In this document: positions 8,970 to 17,216 of the stretch, piece by piece
Layout: each line of letters opens with the position of its first letter
Position numbering within the stretch: position 1 is the stretch's first letter
Source of the DNA: G963665005 sp963665005
GTDB lineage: Bacteria; Bacillota; Clostridia; Christensenellales; SZUA-584
Reading direction: 5' to 3'
DNA length: 64,000 nt
Assembly (NCBI GenBank): GCA_963665005.2
Contig: CAXXTQ010000002.1
Span: 1 to 64,000, forward strand
Position numbers and translations under genes: made by a program
The notes under the pieces: generated by a model
Databases searched by the model: none
Seen by the model: the letters and a program-made list of their open reading frames with translations, nothing else
Told to the model about the DNA's origin: nothing

Positions 8970-9069
8970 TTTTAATTCTCCTTTTCATATTTTTTTGAAT
9001 ATTTATCGACACAGGCTTTTAAACTAATAAACTTTTATAGTACAGAATATTTATTACAATCTGCAAATA

Positions 9070-10149
9070 CTATGGAATAAGAACTACTTTTAAAGACCCA
9101 TCCCCTTCTTCATTTCTCTTAAAAGCTTTTTCCCAGTCCTTCAATGAATACTGATGGGTAACGACACCTTCTGTCGGCAGTTTTCCATTCCCAATCCACT
9201 CTAAAACTGTTTCAAAACAATATGGGCTCAAATGAGACCCATGGATATTAAGTTCCTTGGTGTCACCTATTATAGTCCAGTCTACCGTCGTTTCTGACCC
9301 GAATACACTAAACTCTACGAAAGTCCCAAGTTTTCTAATTGCCTTCAGGCCCTGAATTACACTTGCCGGGAAACCGGTAACTTCAATGTATACATCGCAT
9401 CCGTACCCGTCCGTTAATTCCAATATCCTTTTTTGAAAATCTTCCTTTGCGGGATTAATAACTATATCCGCTCCAAACTCTTTTGCTTTTTTAAGCCTGT
9501 CTTCTTTCAGGTCGAGCGTTATCAGACATTTTGGATTCTTCTGACGGGCAGCGCCAACCATTCCGAGGCCCAAAGGCCCAGCCCCTGAAATAACAACAAC
9601 ATCCTCGTTTTGTATGTTAGCGCGCTGAACTCCATGATACGCACAACTATACGGCTCAGTTAATATCACTTTATTTACATCTAAATCGTCCGAAACAGTA
9701 TACACAATAGCTTTTTTGGGCAATATCATATACTCTGCCATACCGCCGTTCATGTAATATTGAAAGCCAAGAACGTCATGTTTTTGGCACATCCAGTATT
9801 TCCCTGTTTTACAGAACCTGCATTCGCCGCACGGAACTATCTGTTCCGCTACGACTCTGTCGTTTAATTTTATATTACCGCTGTATTTTGGACCTACCTC
9901 AACCACTCTTCCGACAAATTCATGTCCGGGTATAAACGGTACTTTCGCCCATGGCTCTTTTCCTCCAACGCCCCAAAACATCTGCGCTCCGTGCCAGGCT
10001 TTAACATCGCCCGCACATAAACCGCACATTTCAATTTTGATCAATAAATCTTCATCGCCAACTTGCGGAACTGGATACTCGCTTTCAAAACGATAATCAT
10101 CTTTTCCATAAGCAACAAGTGCTTTCATGCTTTTTGGTCTTGCAGTCAT
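9070..10149 (-). CDS. zinc-dependent medium-chain dehydrogenase, cluster 1
   Basis: A 359-residue MDR-type alcohol, polyol or threonine dehydrogenase. The catalytic zinc Cys is in CGLCAGDVKAWHG, with GHEFVGRVVEVG following. The structural zinc site is PCGECRFCKTGKYWMC. The Rossmann motif is ISGAGPLGLGMV. An Asp at the end of beta-2 (ITLDLKEDRLKKA) favours NAD. It most likely oxidises a polyol or sugar to a ketone as the first step after uptake. It is 37 bases downstream of the permease gene with an AAGGAGG site. The cluster 2 counterpart at 43194-44210 is only a distant relative, so this step differs between the clusters. Confidence 0.85.
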   Translation of the reverse strand: MTARPKSMKALVAYGKDDYRFESEYPVPQVGDEDLLIKIEMCGLCAGDVKAWHGAQMFWGVGGKEPWAKVPFIPGHEFVGRVVEVGPKYSGNIKLNDRVVAEQIVPCGECRFCKTGKYWMCQKHDVLGFQYYMNGGMAEYMILPKKAIVYTVSDDLDVNKVILTEPYSCAYHGVQRANIQNEDVVVISGAGPLGLGMVGAARQKNPKCLITLDLKEDRLKKAKEFGADIVINPAKEDFQKRILELTDGYGCDVYIEVTGFPASVIQGLKAIRKLGTFVEFSVFGSETTVDWTIIGDTKELNIHGSHLSPYCFETVLEWIGNGKLPTEGVVTHQYSLKDWEKAFKRNEEGDGSLKVVLIP

Positions 10150-10186
10150 ATTTTTGCCTCCTTTATAGTATAATAATTAATATTCT

Positions 10187-11179
10187 TTATTTGTTTTTCT
10201 TCTCGGCAGAAAATTTCTGTAACAAAACTGCTGCAAGTATAATCACTCCTTTTATAACTTGCTGTGGGTATGCAGGAACTGTCATAAGATTCATTATATT
10301 TCCTATTATTCCCAGTGTGTATACACCAAATAGTGTCTTAACAACACTGCCTTTACCGCCTGATAGACTTGCGCCACCTATTACAACAGCTGCAATTGCA
10401 TCCATTTCCATTCCAACACCAACCAAAGGTGAACCAACACCTGTGCGACCACAGACAAGTAACCCTCCTATTGCAGAAAAAGCACCGGAAATACAATAAA
10501 CAGACATTTTATATCGATTAACCCGAATGCCCGACAGGCGCACAGCCTCCTCGTTAGAACCTATTGCCACAATTAATCGTCCATATTTAAAATATCTAAA
10601 TATTATAAACAAAACTATAAATAAACCTATCATTAAATAGAACTGCGTTGGTATGCCTAAAATATACGATCGTCCAAAAACTAAAAATGTTTCATTTAAA
10701 ATACGAATAGATGACCCTTTTGAAACAATATATGAAAATCCACGCGCAACCGACATAATTGCTAAAGTAACAACAAAAGGAGCAAGTTTTTGATAAGCTA
10801 TTAGAAATCCCGCAATAACACCTAATGCAACACCCACTGATATCGTTATTAAAACTGCTAATATCAAACTATATCCCTCTGCAATTAAAAATGCGAATAT
10901 TACATTAGCGAGTGCAACAACTGCACCTATAGAAAGGTCAATCCCGCCAGTAATAATTACTAACAACATTCCCAATCCGACAACGCCTAAAGGCGCATTT
11001 TGTCTAAGTAGATTAGTTATATTATTAATACAAAAGAAATTACTTGTAAGTATACATGATATAATAACCAACAATAAAAACACAAAGAAAGTATTATTTT
11101 TATTAATAAAACTAATCACATTTTTAATTCCAAAACCATTACTTTTAAATGATTTTTTTTGATTGCCCTGCATGTTCAT
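10187..11179 (-). CDS. sugar ABC transporter permease (RbsC-like), cluster 1
   Basis: A 330-residue membrane protein with about ten hydrophobic segments, of the BPD_transp_2 (ribose/galactose/xylose) permease family. Conserved family signatures include GGIDLSIGAVVALANV and the SGGKGSVVKTLFGVYTLG segment. It would form the membrane channel of a CUT2 importer with the ATPase at 11204-12709, whose gene ends 24 bases upstream. DNA here is very AT-rich compared with the flanking dehydrogenase genes. Confidence 0.88.
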   Translation of the reverse strand: MNMQGNQKKSFKSNGFGIKNVISFINKNNTFFVFLLLVIISCILTSNFFCINNITNLLRQNAPLGVVGLGMLLVIITGGIDLSIGAVVALANVIFAFLIAEGYSLILAVLITISVGVALGVIAGFLIAYQKLAPFVVTLAIMSVARGFSYIVSKGSSIRILNETFLVFGRSYILGIPTQFYLMIGLFIVLFIIFRYFKYGRLIVAIGSNEEAVRLSGIRVNRYKMSVYCISGAFSAIGGLLVCGRTGVGSPLVGVGMEMDAIAAVVIGGASLSGGKGSVVKTLFGVYTLGIIGNIMNLMTVPAYPQQVIKGVIILAAVLLQKFSAEKKNK

Positions 11180-11203
11180 CTTGAATCTCTCCTTTAAGTA
11201 TAA

Positions 11204-12709
11204 TTATTTTAAACCAACCGAGAGGTTAACCAGTTTTTCTTTTGTCACTTCTTCACGCTTAAGTTCTCCAGCTATCTCGCCCTTATTTAAGACGATAATT
11301 CGGTCGCTCATCCCGATTACTTCTTCAATTTCTGAGGATATCAACACAAATGATATCCCTTTTTCTGTTAAATCATTAATAATATTATATATTTCCGTTT
11401 TAGCATTTACATCTACACCTCTTGTCGGTTCGTCAAGAATTATTACATCATTTTCTGCAAATAGCCATTTTGACAAGCTAACCTTTTGTTGATTTCCTCC
11501 ACTTAAATTAGTAGCAAGATTTTCTAATCCACTTGTTCTTATACTCAGTAACTCAATAAGTTCGTTGACCATTTTCTTCTCTGCTTTTCTTTTTATCCAC
11601 CCAAATTTATTTGATACTTTTGAAAGTGCTGCCATTGTTGTATTAATCTTCAGACTATTTTCCAATATTACACCGTGTTCTTTCCGGCTTTCTGGCAAAT
11701 ATCCTATTCCTGCTTTAATAGCATCAAATGGATTTTTGATTTTTTGTTTTTTCCCCTTGATAATTACTTCACCTTTAATGCCCTTATCAGCGCCGAATAT
11801 TGCACGGGCCGTCTCAGTTTTACCTGCACCAACCAGACCTGAAATGCCAAGTATTTCGCCTTTATGTACTTCAAATGAGATGTTATGGGCACTATTACCA
11901 TTACAAATATTATTCACAGCCATTATTGGTTCACCAATTACACTATCTCTTTTAGGAAACATTGCATTAACACTTTTACCAATCATCCATGAAATAACTG
12001 AGTCTACCGTTGTATCTTTTGTTTCTACTTCATTCACAACTTTCCCATCACGCAGAATTGTAATACGATCTGAAAGTTCAAAGATCTCATCTAATCTATG
12101 TGATATATAAATTATACTCGTCCCCTGTTTTTTTAAATTATTTAATACTTTAAATAATTGATTTGTTTCATATGGCGATAAAACTGCTGTTGGTTCATCT
12201 AATACTAATACTTTTATATCTTCACTAAGCACTTTTGCTATTTCAACTATTTGTTGATATGCAACGCTCAAATCTTCAACTTTCAATTTTGGGTTTATCT
12301 CAAACCCTATTTTATTTATAACTTTTGTCGCTTCCTTATTTAACTTCTTCCAATTTATAAAAGATTTCCCTAAATTTAAACGATTAATAAAAATATTTTC
12401 CATTACTGTCAAATCAGGGGCCAATGCGAAATCCTGGTAAATAACTCCTACCCCAGCTTTATGGCTTTCGATAAGACTGTTTGAATTAAACCGTTCCCCA
12501 TTTACTATTATTTCCCCTTTATCTTTCTGGTAGGCACCAGAAAGTATCTTCATTAATGTCGACTTCCCTGCTCCGTTTTCGCCTACCAATGCATGAATTT
12601 CTGCTTCTTGTACATTTAAAGAAACATTGTTCAAAGCATGAACGCCTCCGAAGGTTTTGCTGATATTGTGCATCTCAATAATGTTTTTTTTCTGCTGTCT
12701 TTCAGACAT
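11204..12709 (-). CDS. sugar ABC transporter ATPase with two intact domains (RbsA-like), cluster 1
   Basis: 501 residues with two fused nucleotide-binding domains, as in RbsA/MglA/XylG. Domain 1 has Walker A GENGAGKST, signature region LSVAYQQ and Walker B VLVLDEPTAVLS. Domain 2 has GLVGAGKTE, LSGGNQQKVSLSKWL and VIILDEPTRGVDV. The ESRKEHG motif after the domain 2 Q-loop is present. It energises import through the permease downstream. It serves as the reference for how far the paralogue at 13930-15339 has decayed. A 15-bp hairpin separates it from the binding-protein gene. Confidence 0.9.
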   Translation of the reverse strand: MSERQQKKNIIEMHNISKTFGGVHALNNVSLNVQEAEIHALVGENGAGKSTLMKILSGAYQKDKGEIIVNGERFNSNSLIESHKAGVGVIYQDFALAPDLTVMENIFINRLNLGKSFINWKKLNKEATKVINKIGFEINPKLKVEDLSVAYQQIVEIAKVLSEDIKVLVLDEPTAVLSPYETNQLFKVLNNLKKQGTSIIYISHRLDEIFELSDRITILRDGKVVNEVETKDTTVDSVISWMIGKSVNAMFPKRDSVIGEPIMAVNNICNGNSAHNISFEVHKGEILGISGLVGAGKTETARAIFGADKGIKGEVIIKGKKQKIKNPFDAIKAGIGYLPESRKEHGVILENSLKINTTMAALSKVSNKFGWIKRKAEKKMVNELIELLSIRTSGLENLATNLSGGNQQKVSLSKWLFAENDVIILDEPTRGVDVNAKTEIYNIINDLTEKGISFVLISSEIEEVIGMSDRIIVLNKGEIAGELKREEVTKEKLVNLSVGLK

Positions 12710-12784
12710 TATTTTATTCCTTTCCAGTTATAATTAATTACAAAAATCTTAACTATAAAAATCTAATTATATAGACAGCTAATA

Positions 12785-12819
12785 TTTATGTAGCATGGGT
12801 AATGCCCATGCTACATAAA
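12785..12819. promoter_or_regulatory. perfect 15-bp hairpin between binding-protein and ATPase genes
   Basis: The arms tttatgtagcatggg (12785-12799) and its exact complement (12805-12819) flank a 5-base loop. No T-tract follows on the operon strand, so it is not a classical terminator. It is more likely to stabilise the upstream binding-protein mRNA or cause partial termination. Cluster 2 has an unrelated hairpin at the same position (47662-47698). Confidence 0.65.
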
Positions 12820-12830
12820 TTACTTGCTAA

Positions 12831-13859
12831 CTAGAATGCTGAGTCCGGATCGTAATATTCATCAACATTTTCAATCGTTACACATGCAGCTGGTGTAAAA
12901 TATTTTTCCGGGAAATCAGTTTTCCCTCCAAAATATTCTTCACACACTTTTAAAGCATATTCTGCAATAAGAGCTGGGCTGTTCAATCCAGTGCATCCAT
13001 AGTTACCCTGTTTAATCATTTCAAAGGCTTCTTTTTGTCCATCAGCTGCAGCAGCTATTAGTTTTCCTTCAAGCTGCCCTGCTTCTTCAAGCACCTTCAT
13101 AGCAGCCATTGTCATAACATCTGCCTCGGAAAGAAGTACATTGAAATCTTCATTTAGTGACAAACAATCTTCCATAACTACAACTGCCTCATCTTCAGTC
13201 CAGCCGGTATAACCCTGGAAGATGATCTCCAAGTTCACACTGCCCTGAGAACGAAGCTGCTCCTCCACGATGCCGTCGATCAAACCCAGACGGCGCAGCT
13301 GCGAATTCATCGTTCCCATTGCTCCGCTGATCAGTACAGCCGTAATTTTTTCATTGCCCATCTGCTGCGCAGCCCATTCACCGCATGCAAAACCGTTGCC
13401 ATAATTGTCAGCCTGCACGGTAGTCAGAACATTCGCCGCATCTTCAAGCCCGCCATCAATCGCGATAACCGGCGTTCCACCTGCTGTAATCGTGTTGATC
13501 GTTGTGGTCAAAATCTGCGTATCGAAAGAGTTGACAAGGATAGCGTCGCAACCCTGAGTCACCAGATCTTCCATATTTGCGATCTGTTTTGACGAATCAC
13601 CCTGAGCGTCAAACAATACCAGTTCCCATTCCTTTTCATCACAAATCTTCTGAAGTGTGGTCTGAATGGTCACATAAAACGGGTGAACCATGCTGATCAT
13701 GGAAAGACCTATCTTGTAATTCCCATCTGCTACAACAGCACTGCTTCCATCTGTATCATCCGCGCTCTGCGTTGTAGGCTCTGTAGAACAACCTGTATAG
13801 AGCACCAACACCAACGCAATTGCAACACAAAACGCAATTACCCTCTTCTTACTTTTCAT
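12831..13859 (-). CDS. sugar-binding lipoprotein (RbsB-like), cluster 1
   Basis: A 342-residue periplasmic-binding-protein-like lipoprotein (Peripla_BP_4). Residues 1-23 form a signal peptide with KK at the N-terminus. The lipobox LYTGC puts the lipidated Cys at residue 24, anchoring the protein on the outer face of the membrane. The mature part begins YKIGLSMISMVHPFYVTIQ and contains GCDAILVNSFD and VIAIDGG, normal for type I sugar-binding proteins. It delivers substrate to the RbsC/RbsA importer. The middle third (about 13195-13640) is clearly more GC-rich than the rest and than the neighbouring transporter genes, suggesting a mosaic origin. Confidence 0.87.
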   Translation of the reverse strand: MKSKKRVIAFCVAIALVLVLYTGCSTEPTTQSADDTDGSSAVVADGNYKIGLSMISMVHPFYVTIQTTLQKICDEKEWELVLFDAQGDSSKQIANMEDLVTQGCDAILVNSFDTQILTTTINTITAGGTPVIAIDGGLEDAANVLTTVQADNYGNGFACGEWAAQQMGNEKITAVLISGAMGTMNSQLRRLGLIDGIVEEQLRSQGSVNLEIIFQGYTGWTEDEAVVVMEDCLSLNEDFNVLLSEADVMTMAAMKVLEEAGQLEGKLIAAAADGQKEAFEMIKQGNYGCTGLNSPALIAEYALKVCEEYFGGKTDFPEKYFTPAACVTIENVDEYYDPDSAF

Positions 13860-13929
13860 TTCTTACCTCCTATATTATTTATATCTGCACCTTTCTTTTT
13901 GCCAAGATGCAAATTAAATTTTCATTATA

Positions 13930-15339
13930 TCAATCTCTTTTTATATCAATTATCCTGTCTACGTACCAAATCGCGCCTTCTGTCTCAGGAGTCAAGAGTA
14001 AAACCGCCATTCCTCTTTTACAATAACCCTTTATTTGATCCATAAACTGTACACATACTTCAAAATCTATTTCGCGTACCGGAAAGCCAATTATCAATAT
14101 TCTCGGTTTAGTTGCTAATGCCCGCCCAAGTAGAACCTTGTACTGTTCAATGCTTTCAAGATCTTCAATACTGTCACATTTATTTCCTTTTAAAAATTGA
14201 ACTATCCATTCTTCACAAATACCCCGTTCCACTCGTAGATTTATTTTTCCAAAACAACTGATTTTGTTTAACATGCCTAAAGACAAATTATGTATAATGT
14301 CTTCATCAGGTATCAATCTTTGATGCAGTTTTTTACCGGAAACATAAGCGATACTTTGCGAAACCGCATTCCTTGGGCTTTTTATCTTCACTGATTTCCC
14401 ATCAATATAAATATTTCCGTTGATTTTCTTTGTCAGACCAAAAAGCGTTCTGCCAATTTCTTCTCTCCTTGACCCGCTTACCCCCGATATCCCCAGCACC
14501 TCTCCTTCATAAAGCGAAAAATCAACGCCTTTAATACCTTTTGTATATAATTTTTCTACGCGTAAAATTTCATGTTTTCTTATTTTGCCGTTCTCTTTGT
14601 ATGGGCCTTTAACCATATTCCCTTGCATCATAGCAAGCCTTTTTTCTTTAGAGCAATCATTCACATATACGGTATTTACAACGCTGGCGTTATGTATGAT
14701 GCTTATACGGTCTGCAATTTTAAAAGCTTCTTCAATTTGAGTTGTAATATATATAATTGAGACTCCAGCTTCTATCAATAAATGTAACAGTTCATAAATC
14801 CTCTGTACCTCGTCTTTTTCAAATTCTTCAGTTATTCCTTCAAGTATGATTAAATCTGCGCCGGACGATACGGCTCTGGCGATCAAAACAAACTTTTTAT
14901 GTAAATCAGATAATGTCTCAACCTTATCTTTCGGATCCAGTTCTAATCCCATTTTTAAAAAAAGTTTCAGCGCTTTAAGGCGCATATATCTTGGGGAAAG
15001 CCACTTCTTTTCATATCTATTGCCATTTAGAAGAAAAACATTTTCCGCCATACTTAAATTGGTTACAATACTATCGCTGCTCCGAATATATACAACTTTG
15101 GATTTAAGCTTTTCACATGTTTCCTGTGGTGGCATCTCCTCCTCTTGTATGTATATCTCTCCATCGTCAGCCGTCTGGGCACCCGCTAATACGTCAATCA
15201 ACGCGTCTTTCGCATTATCAGTATTAATAATCATTGCATGAATTTCTTTTTCATAAACGCTTAAACTGATACCGCATAAAATGCATTTTCCTTGTTGACT
15301 CTTTGAAACACTGTTTAGCCTTAACAATTCTTTGTTCAT
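13930..15339 (-). CDS. degenerate RbsA-like tandem ABC protein (pseudo-ATPase), cluster 1
   Basis: 469 residues that align end to end with the two-domain RbsA ATPases but lack the catalytic motifs. In domain 1, Walker A GENGAGKST is replaced by INTDNAKDAL, the signature reads LSDLHKKFVLIARA, and Walker B reads LIILEGITEEF instead of LDEPT. In domain 2, Walker A reads GVSGSRREEIG and Walker B reads ILIIGFPVREID. The frame is open throughout, has a good ribosome binding site (AGGGTGAG) and keeps the overall fold. It therefore looks like a maintained protein rather than a decayed gene. It is the first gene of the transport operon, 70 bases before the binding-protein gene, and is divergent from the response regulator. 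A regulatory or scaffolding role is inferred. Confidence 0.75.
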   Translation of the reverse strand: MNKELLRLNSVSKSQQGKCILCGISLSVYEKEIHAMIINTDNAKDALIDVLAGAQTADDGEIYIQEEEMPPQETCEKLKSKVVYIRSSDSIVTNLSMAENVFLLNGNRYEKKWLSPRYMRLKALKLFLKMGLELDPKDKVETLSDLHKKFVLIARAVSSGADLIILEGITEEFEKDEVQRIYELLHLLIEAGVSIIYITTQIEEAFKIADRISIIHNASVVNTVYVNDCSKEKRLAMMQGNMVKGPYKENGKIRKHEILRVEKLYTKGIKGVDFSLYEGEVLGISGVSGSRREEIGRTLFGLTKKINGNIYIDGKSVKIKSPRNAVSQSIAYVSGKKLHQRLIPDEDIIHNLSLGMLNKISCFGKINLRVERGICEEWIVQFLKGNKCDSIEDLESIEQYKVLLGRALATKPRILIIGFPVREIDFEVCVQFMDQIKGYCKRGMAVLLLTPETEGAIWYVDRIIDIKRD

Positions 15340-15436
15340 ATAATTCTCACCCTATATAATAATAACACAACCGCTAAGAATCATAATATCTCAATCGACA
15401 ATTATAATTTGGAAGTAAGAACCATATTCGCTTAAA

Positions 15437-15466
15437 TTGACATATGCCCATTTCGTTTGTTATAAT
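15437..15466 (+). promoter_or_regulatory. consensus sigma-A promoter for the response regulator gene
   Basis: TTGACA at 15437-15442 and TATAAT at 15461-15466 with an 18-base spacer, reading toward the response regulator at 15601. It lies in the 260-base divergent region between the pseudo-ATPase operon and the two-component genes, where the AraC-type regulator probably binds. No other element is obvious in this gap. Confidence 0.65.
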
Positions 15467-15600
15467 TAAATCAGTTCCAAATCTCACTTAAATTATATAT
15501 CTGTCGTATTTTTAAACAATGACCTGGTTTTAATAATAAGAGGTCTATTATAAGGAATACAGCATTTTTCATGTGTTGTTATTTTCAAGAGAGGCAAATT

Positions 15601-17205
15601 ATGTTAAAAGTAATGATTGCTGATGATGAAGCATGGGTTTTAAAATTAATAAAAAATTCAATTGATTGGAAATCTCTAGGTATGGAAATTGTTTGTGAAG
15701 CGACGGATGGGCAGGAGAGCTTGGACAAAATTAAGCAATTTTCCCCTGATATTGTTATAAGTGATGTTAGAATGCCAGTTATTGACGGAGTTACTGTAGC
15801 TAAGCTTGTTAAAGATTCCAAGTTATCTCCAAAATTTATTATGTTGAGCGGTTATCAGGATTTTGAATACGTTCAAAAAGCTCTAAGAAACGAAGTAAGT
15901 GATTATTTGCTAAAACCATACGATGAAAATACAATGTTAAAAACATTAAAAAAAGTAAAAACAGAAATATATCTGGAACAACAACATATCATAGATATAA
16001 ATAATATTAAAAAGCATCTCAATAGTAGTATAGATAAGCTTAAGAATAATTTATTATCAGAATTATTATACGGTAATGTTAAAGATATTTCATCAGATAA
16101 TCAATTTAATAAAGAATATCGTTTTAATTTTCAACAAGGGATATATCAAGTTATTTACATAAAACGCACAGGGCCTTTTGAACTTAAGAAAGCTTATGAC
16201 CCTATAGTGATGAATATAATAACAACTAATATTAATAAGGAAATTAAGAAATCTTGTCACGAAGTATCTATTATACATTTACATTACGGGATTGCAATCA
16301 TCTTAAACTATCCGGAGCAAAATGTAGAATTAATAGAATCTTTGATTGCTCCATTTTGTTATACAATATTGCAAGGACTACAAATGAATATAGCTGCTTC
16401 TACAGCTATTGGGATAGGAAGCTGTGAAATTTCATTATCAGATTTAGCCCGGTCTATGTATAATGCAGAAGATTCTGCAAATTGCATGCTGTATTACGGG
16501 TGTAACAGAGTGTATGATATAAAAAATTATTCATTCGATGAATTATCAATATCCAATATTTTTTCTGCCGATAAGCAAAACCAATTCATTTGCATAGTTG
16601 AAACATTCAATACTGAAGAGTTGTCAAAATATATCAACACATTGTTTAAACCGCTTTTATTTAAAAATACACACCCCAGAGTATTGATGGATCTTAGTAA
16701 AGCACTTATTGATATACTCTATAATATTTTAAAAAAGATTAAAATTATTAATGATATGCTACCAACTGAAGAAATAGCAAAAGCTTCTGTAGAACGCTGT
16801 TCTACTTGTAATGAAATTCCGCGCCAATTAATTGCTTTTATTTCGGAAATATTCACATATTACCATGATAATCACCCGGACACATTGAGCTCACCCGTTC
16901 AAATTGCTAAAAAATACATTTCAATTCATTATAGTGAACCTATCAAGCTTCAAGATATAGCTCAAATGGTTTATTTAAGCCCACAATACTTTAGTGAATT
17001 GTTTAAGCGTGACATGGGTTGTAATTTCAGCGATTATCTTTCACGATATCGGATTGAAGTCTCTAAAGAACTCCTTCTAGACCCCAGGTACCGTATTAAA
17101 GATATTAATTATATGGTTGGATATAAAGACTCAAAAAGTTTCAGCAAACTATTTAAGCAGCATATGGGCATAAGCCCTTTAGAATATAGAAAACTACATA
17201 TTTAG
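15601..17205 (+). CDS. YesN/AraC-type response regulator, cluster 1
   Basis: About 534 residues. An N-terminal receiver domain starts MLKVMIADDEAWVLKLI, with the phospho-acceptor Asp in VISDVRMP (about residue 55) and conserved Lys in YLLKPYD. A middle region of about 290 residues follows without a recognisable motif. The C-terminus is a pair of AraC helix-turn-helix motifs (KLQDIAQMVYLSPQYFSELF and IKDINYMVGYKDSKSFSKLF). I set the start at MLKVM, preceded by AGAGG, rather than ten codons upstream. It forms an operon with the histidine kinase that starts 12 bases after its stop. It should activate the divergent sugar operon. Confidence 0.88.
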   Translation: MLKVMIADDEAWVLKLIKNSIDWKSLGMEIVCEATDGQESLDKIKQFSPDIVISDVRMPVIDGVTVAKLVKDSKLSPKFIMLSGYQDFEYVQKALRNEVSDYLLKPYDENTMLKTLKKVKTEIYLEQQHIIDINNIKKHLNSSIDKLKNNLLSELLYGNVKDISSDNQFNKEYRFNFQQGIYQVIYIKRTGPFELKKAYDPIVMNIITTNINKEIKKSCHEVSIIHLHYGIAIILNYPEQNVELIESLIAPFCYTILQGLQMNIAASTAIGIGSCEISLSDLARSMYNAEDSANCMLYYGCNRVYDIKNYSFDELSISNIFSADKQNQFICIVETFNTEELSKYINTLFKPLLFKNTHPRVLMDLSKALIDILYNILKKIKIINDMLPTEEIAKASVERCSTCNEIPRQLIAFISEIFTYYHDNHPDTLSSPVQIAKKYISIHYSEPIKLQDIAQMVYLSPQYFSELFKRDMGCNFSDYLSRYRIEVSKELLLDPRYRIKDINYMVGYKDSKSFSKLFKQHMGISPLEYRKLHI

Positions 17206-17216
17206 TGGAGATTCTT

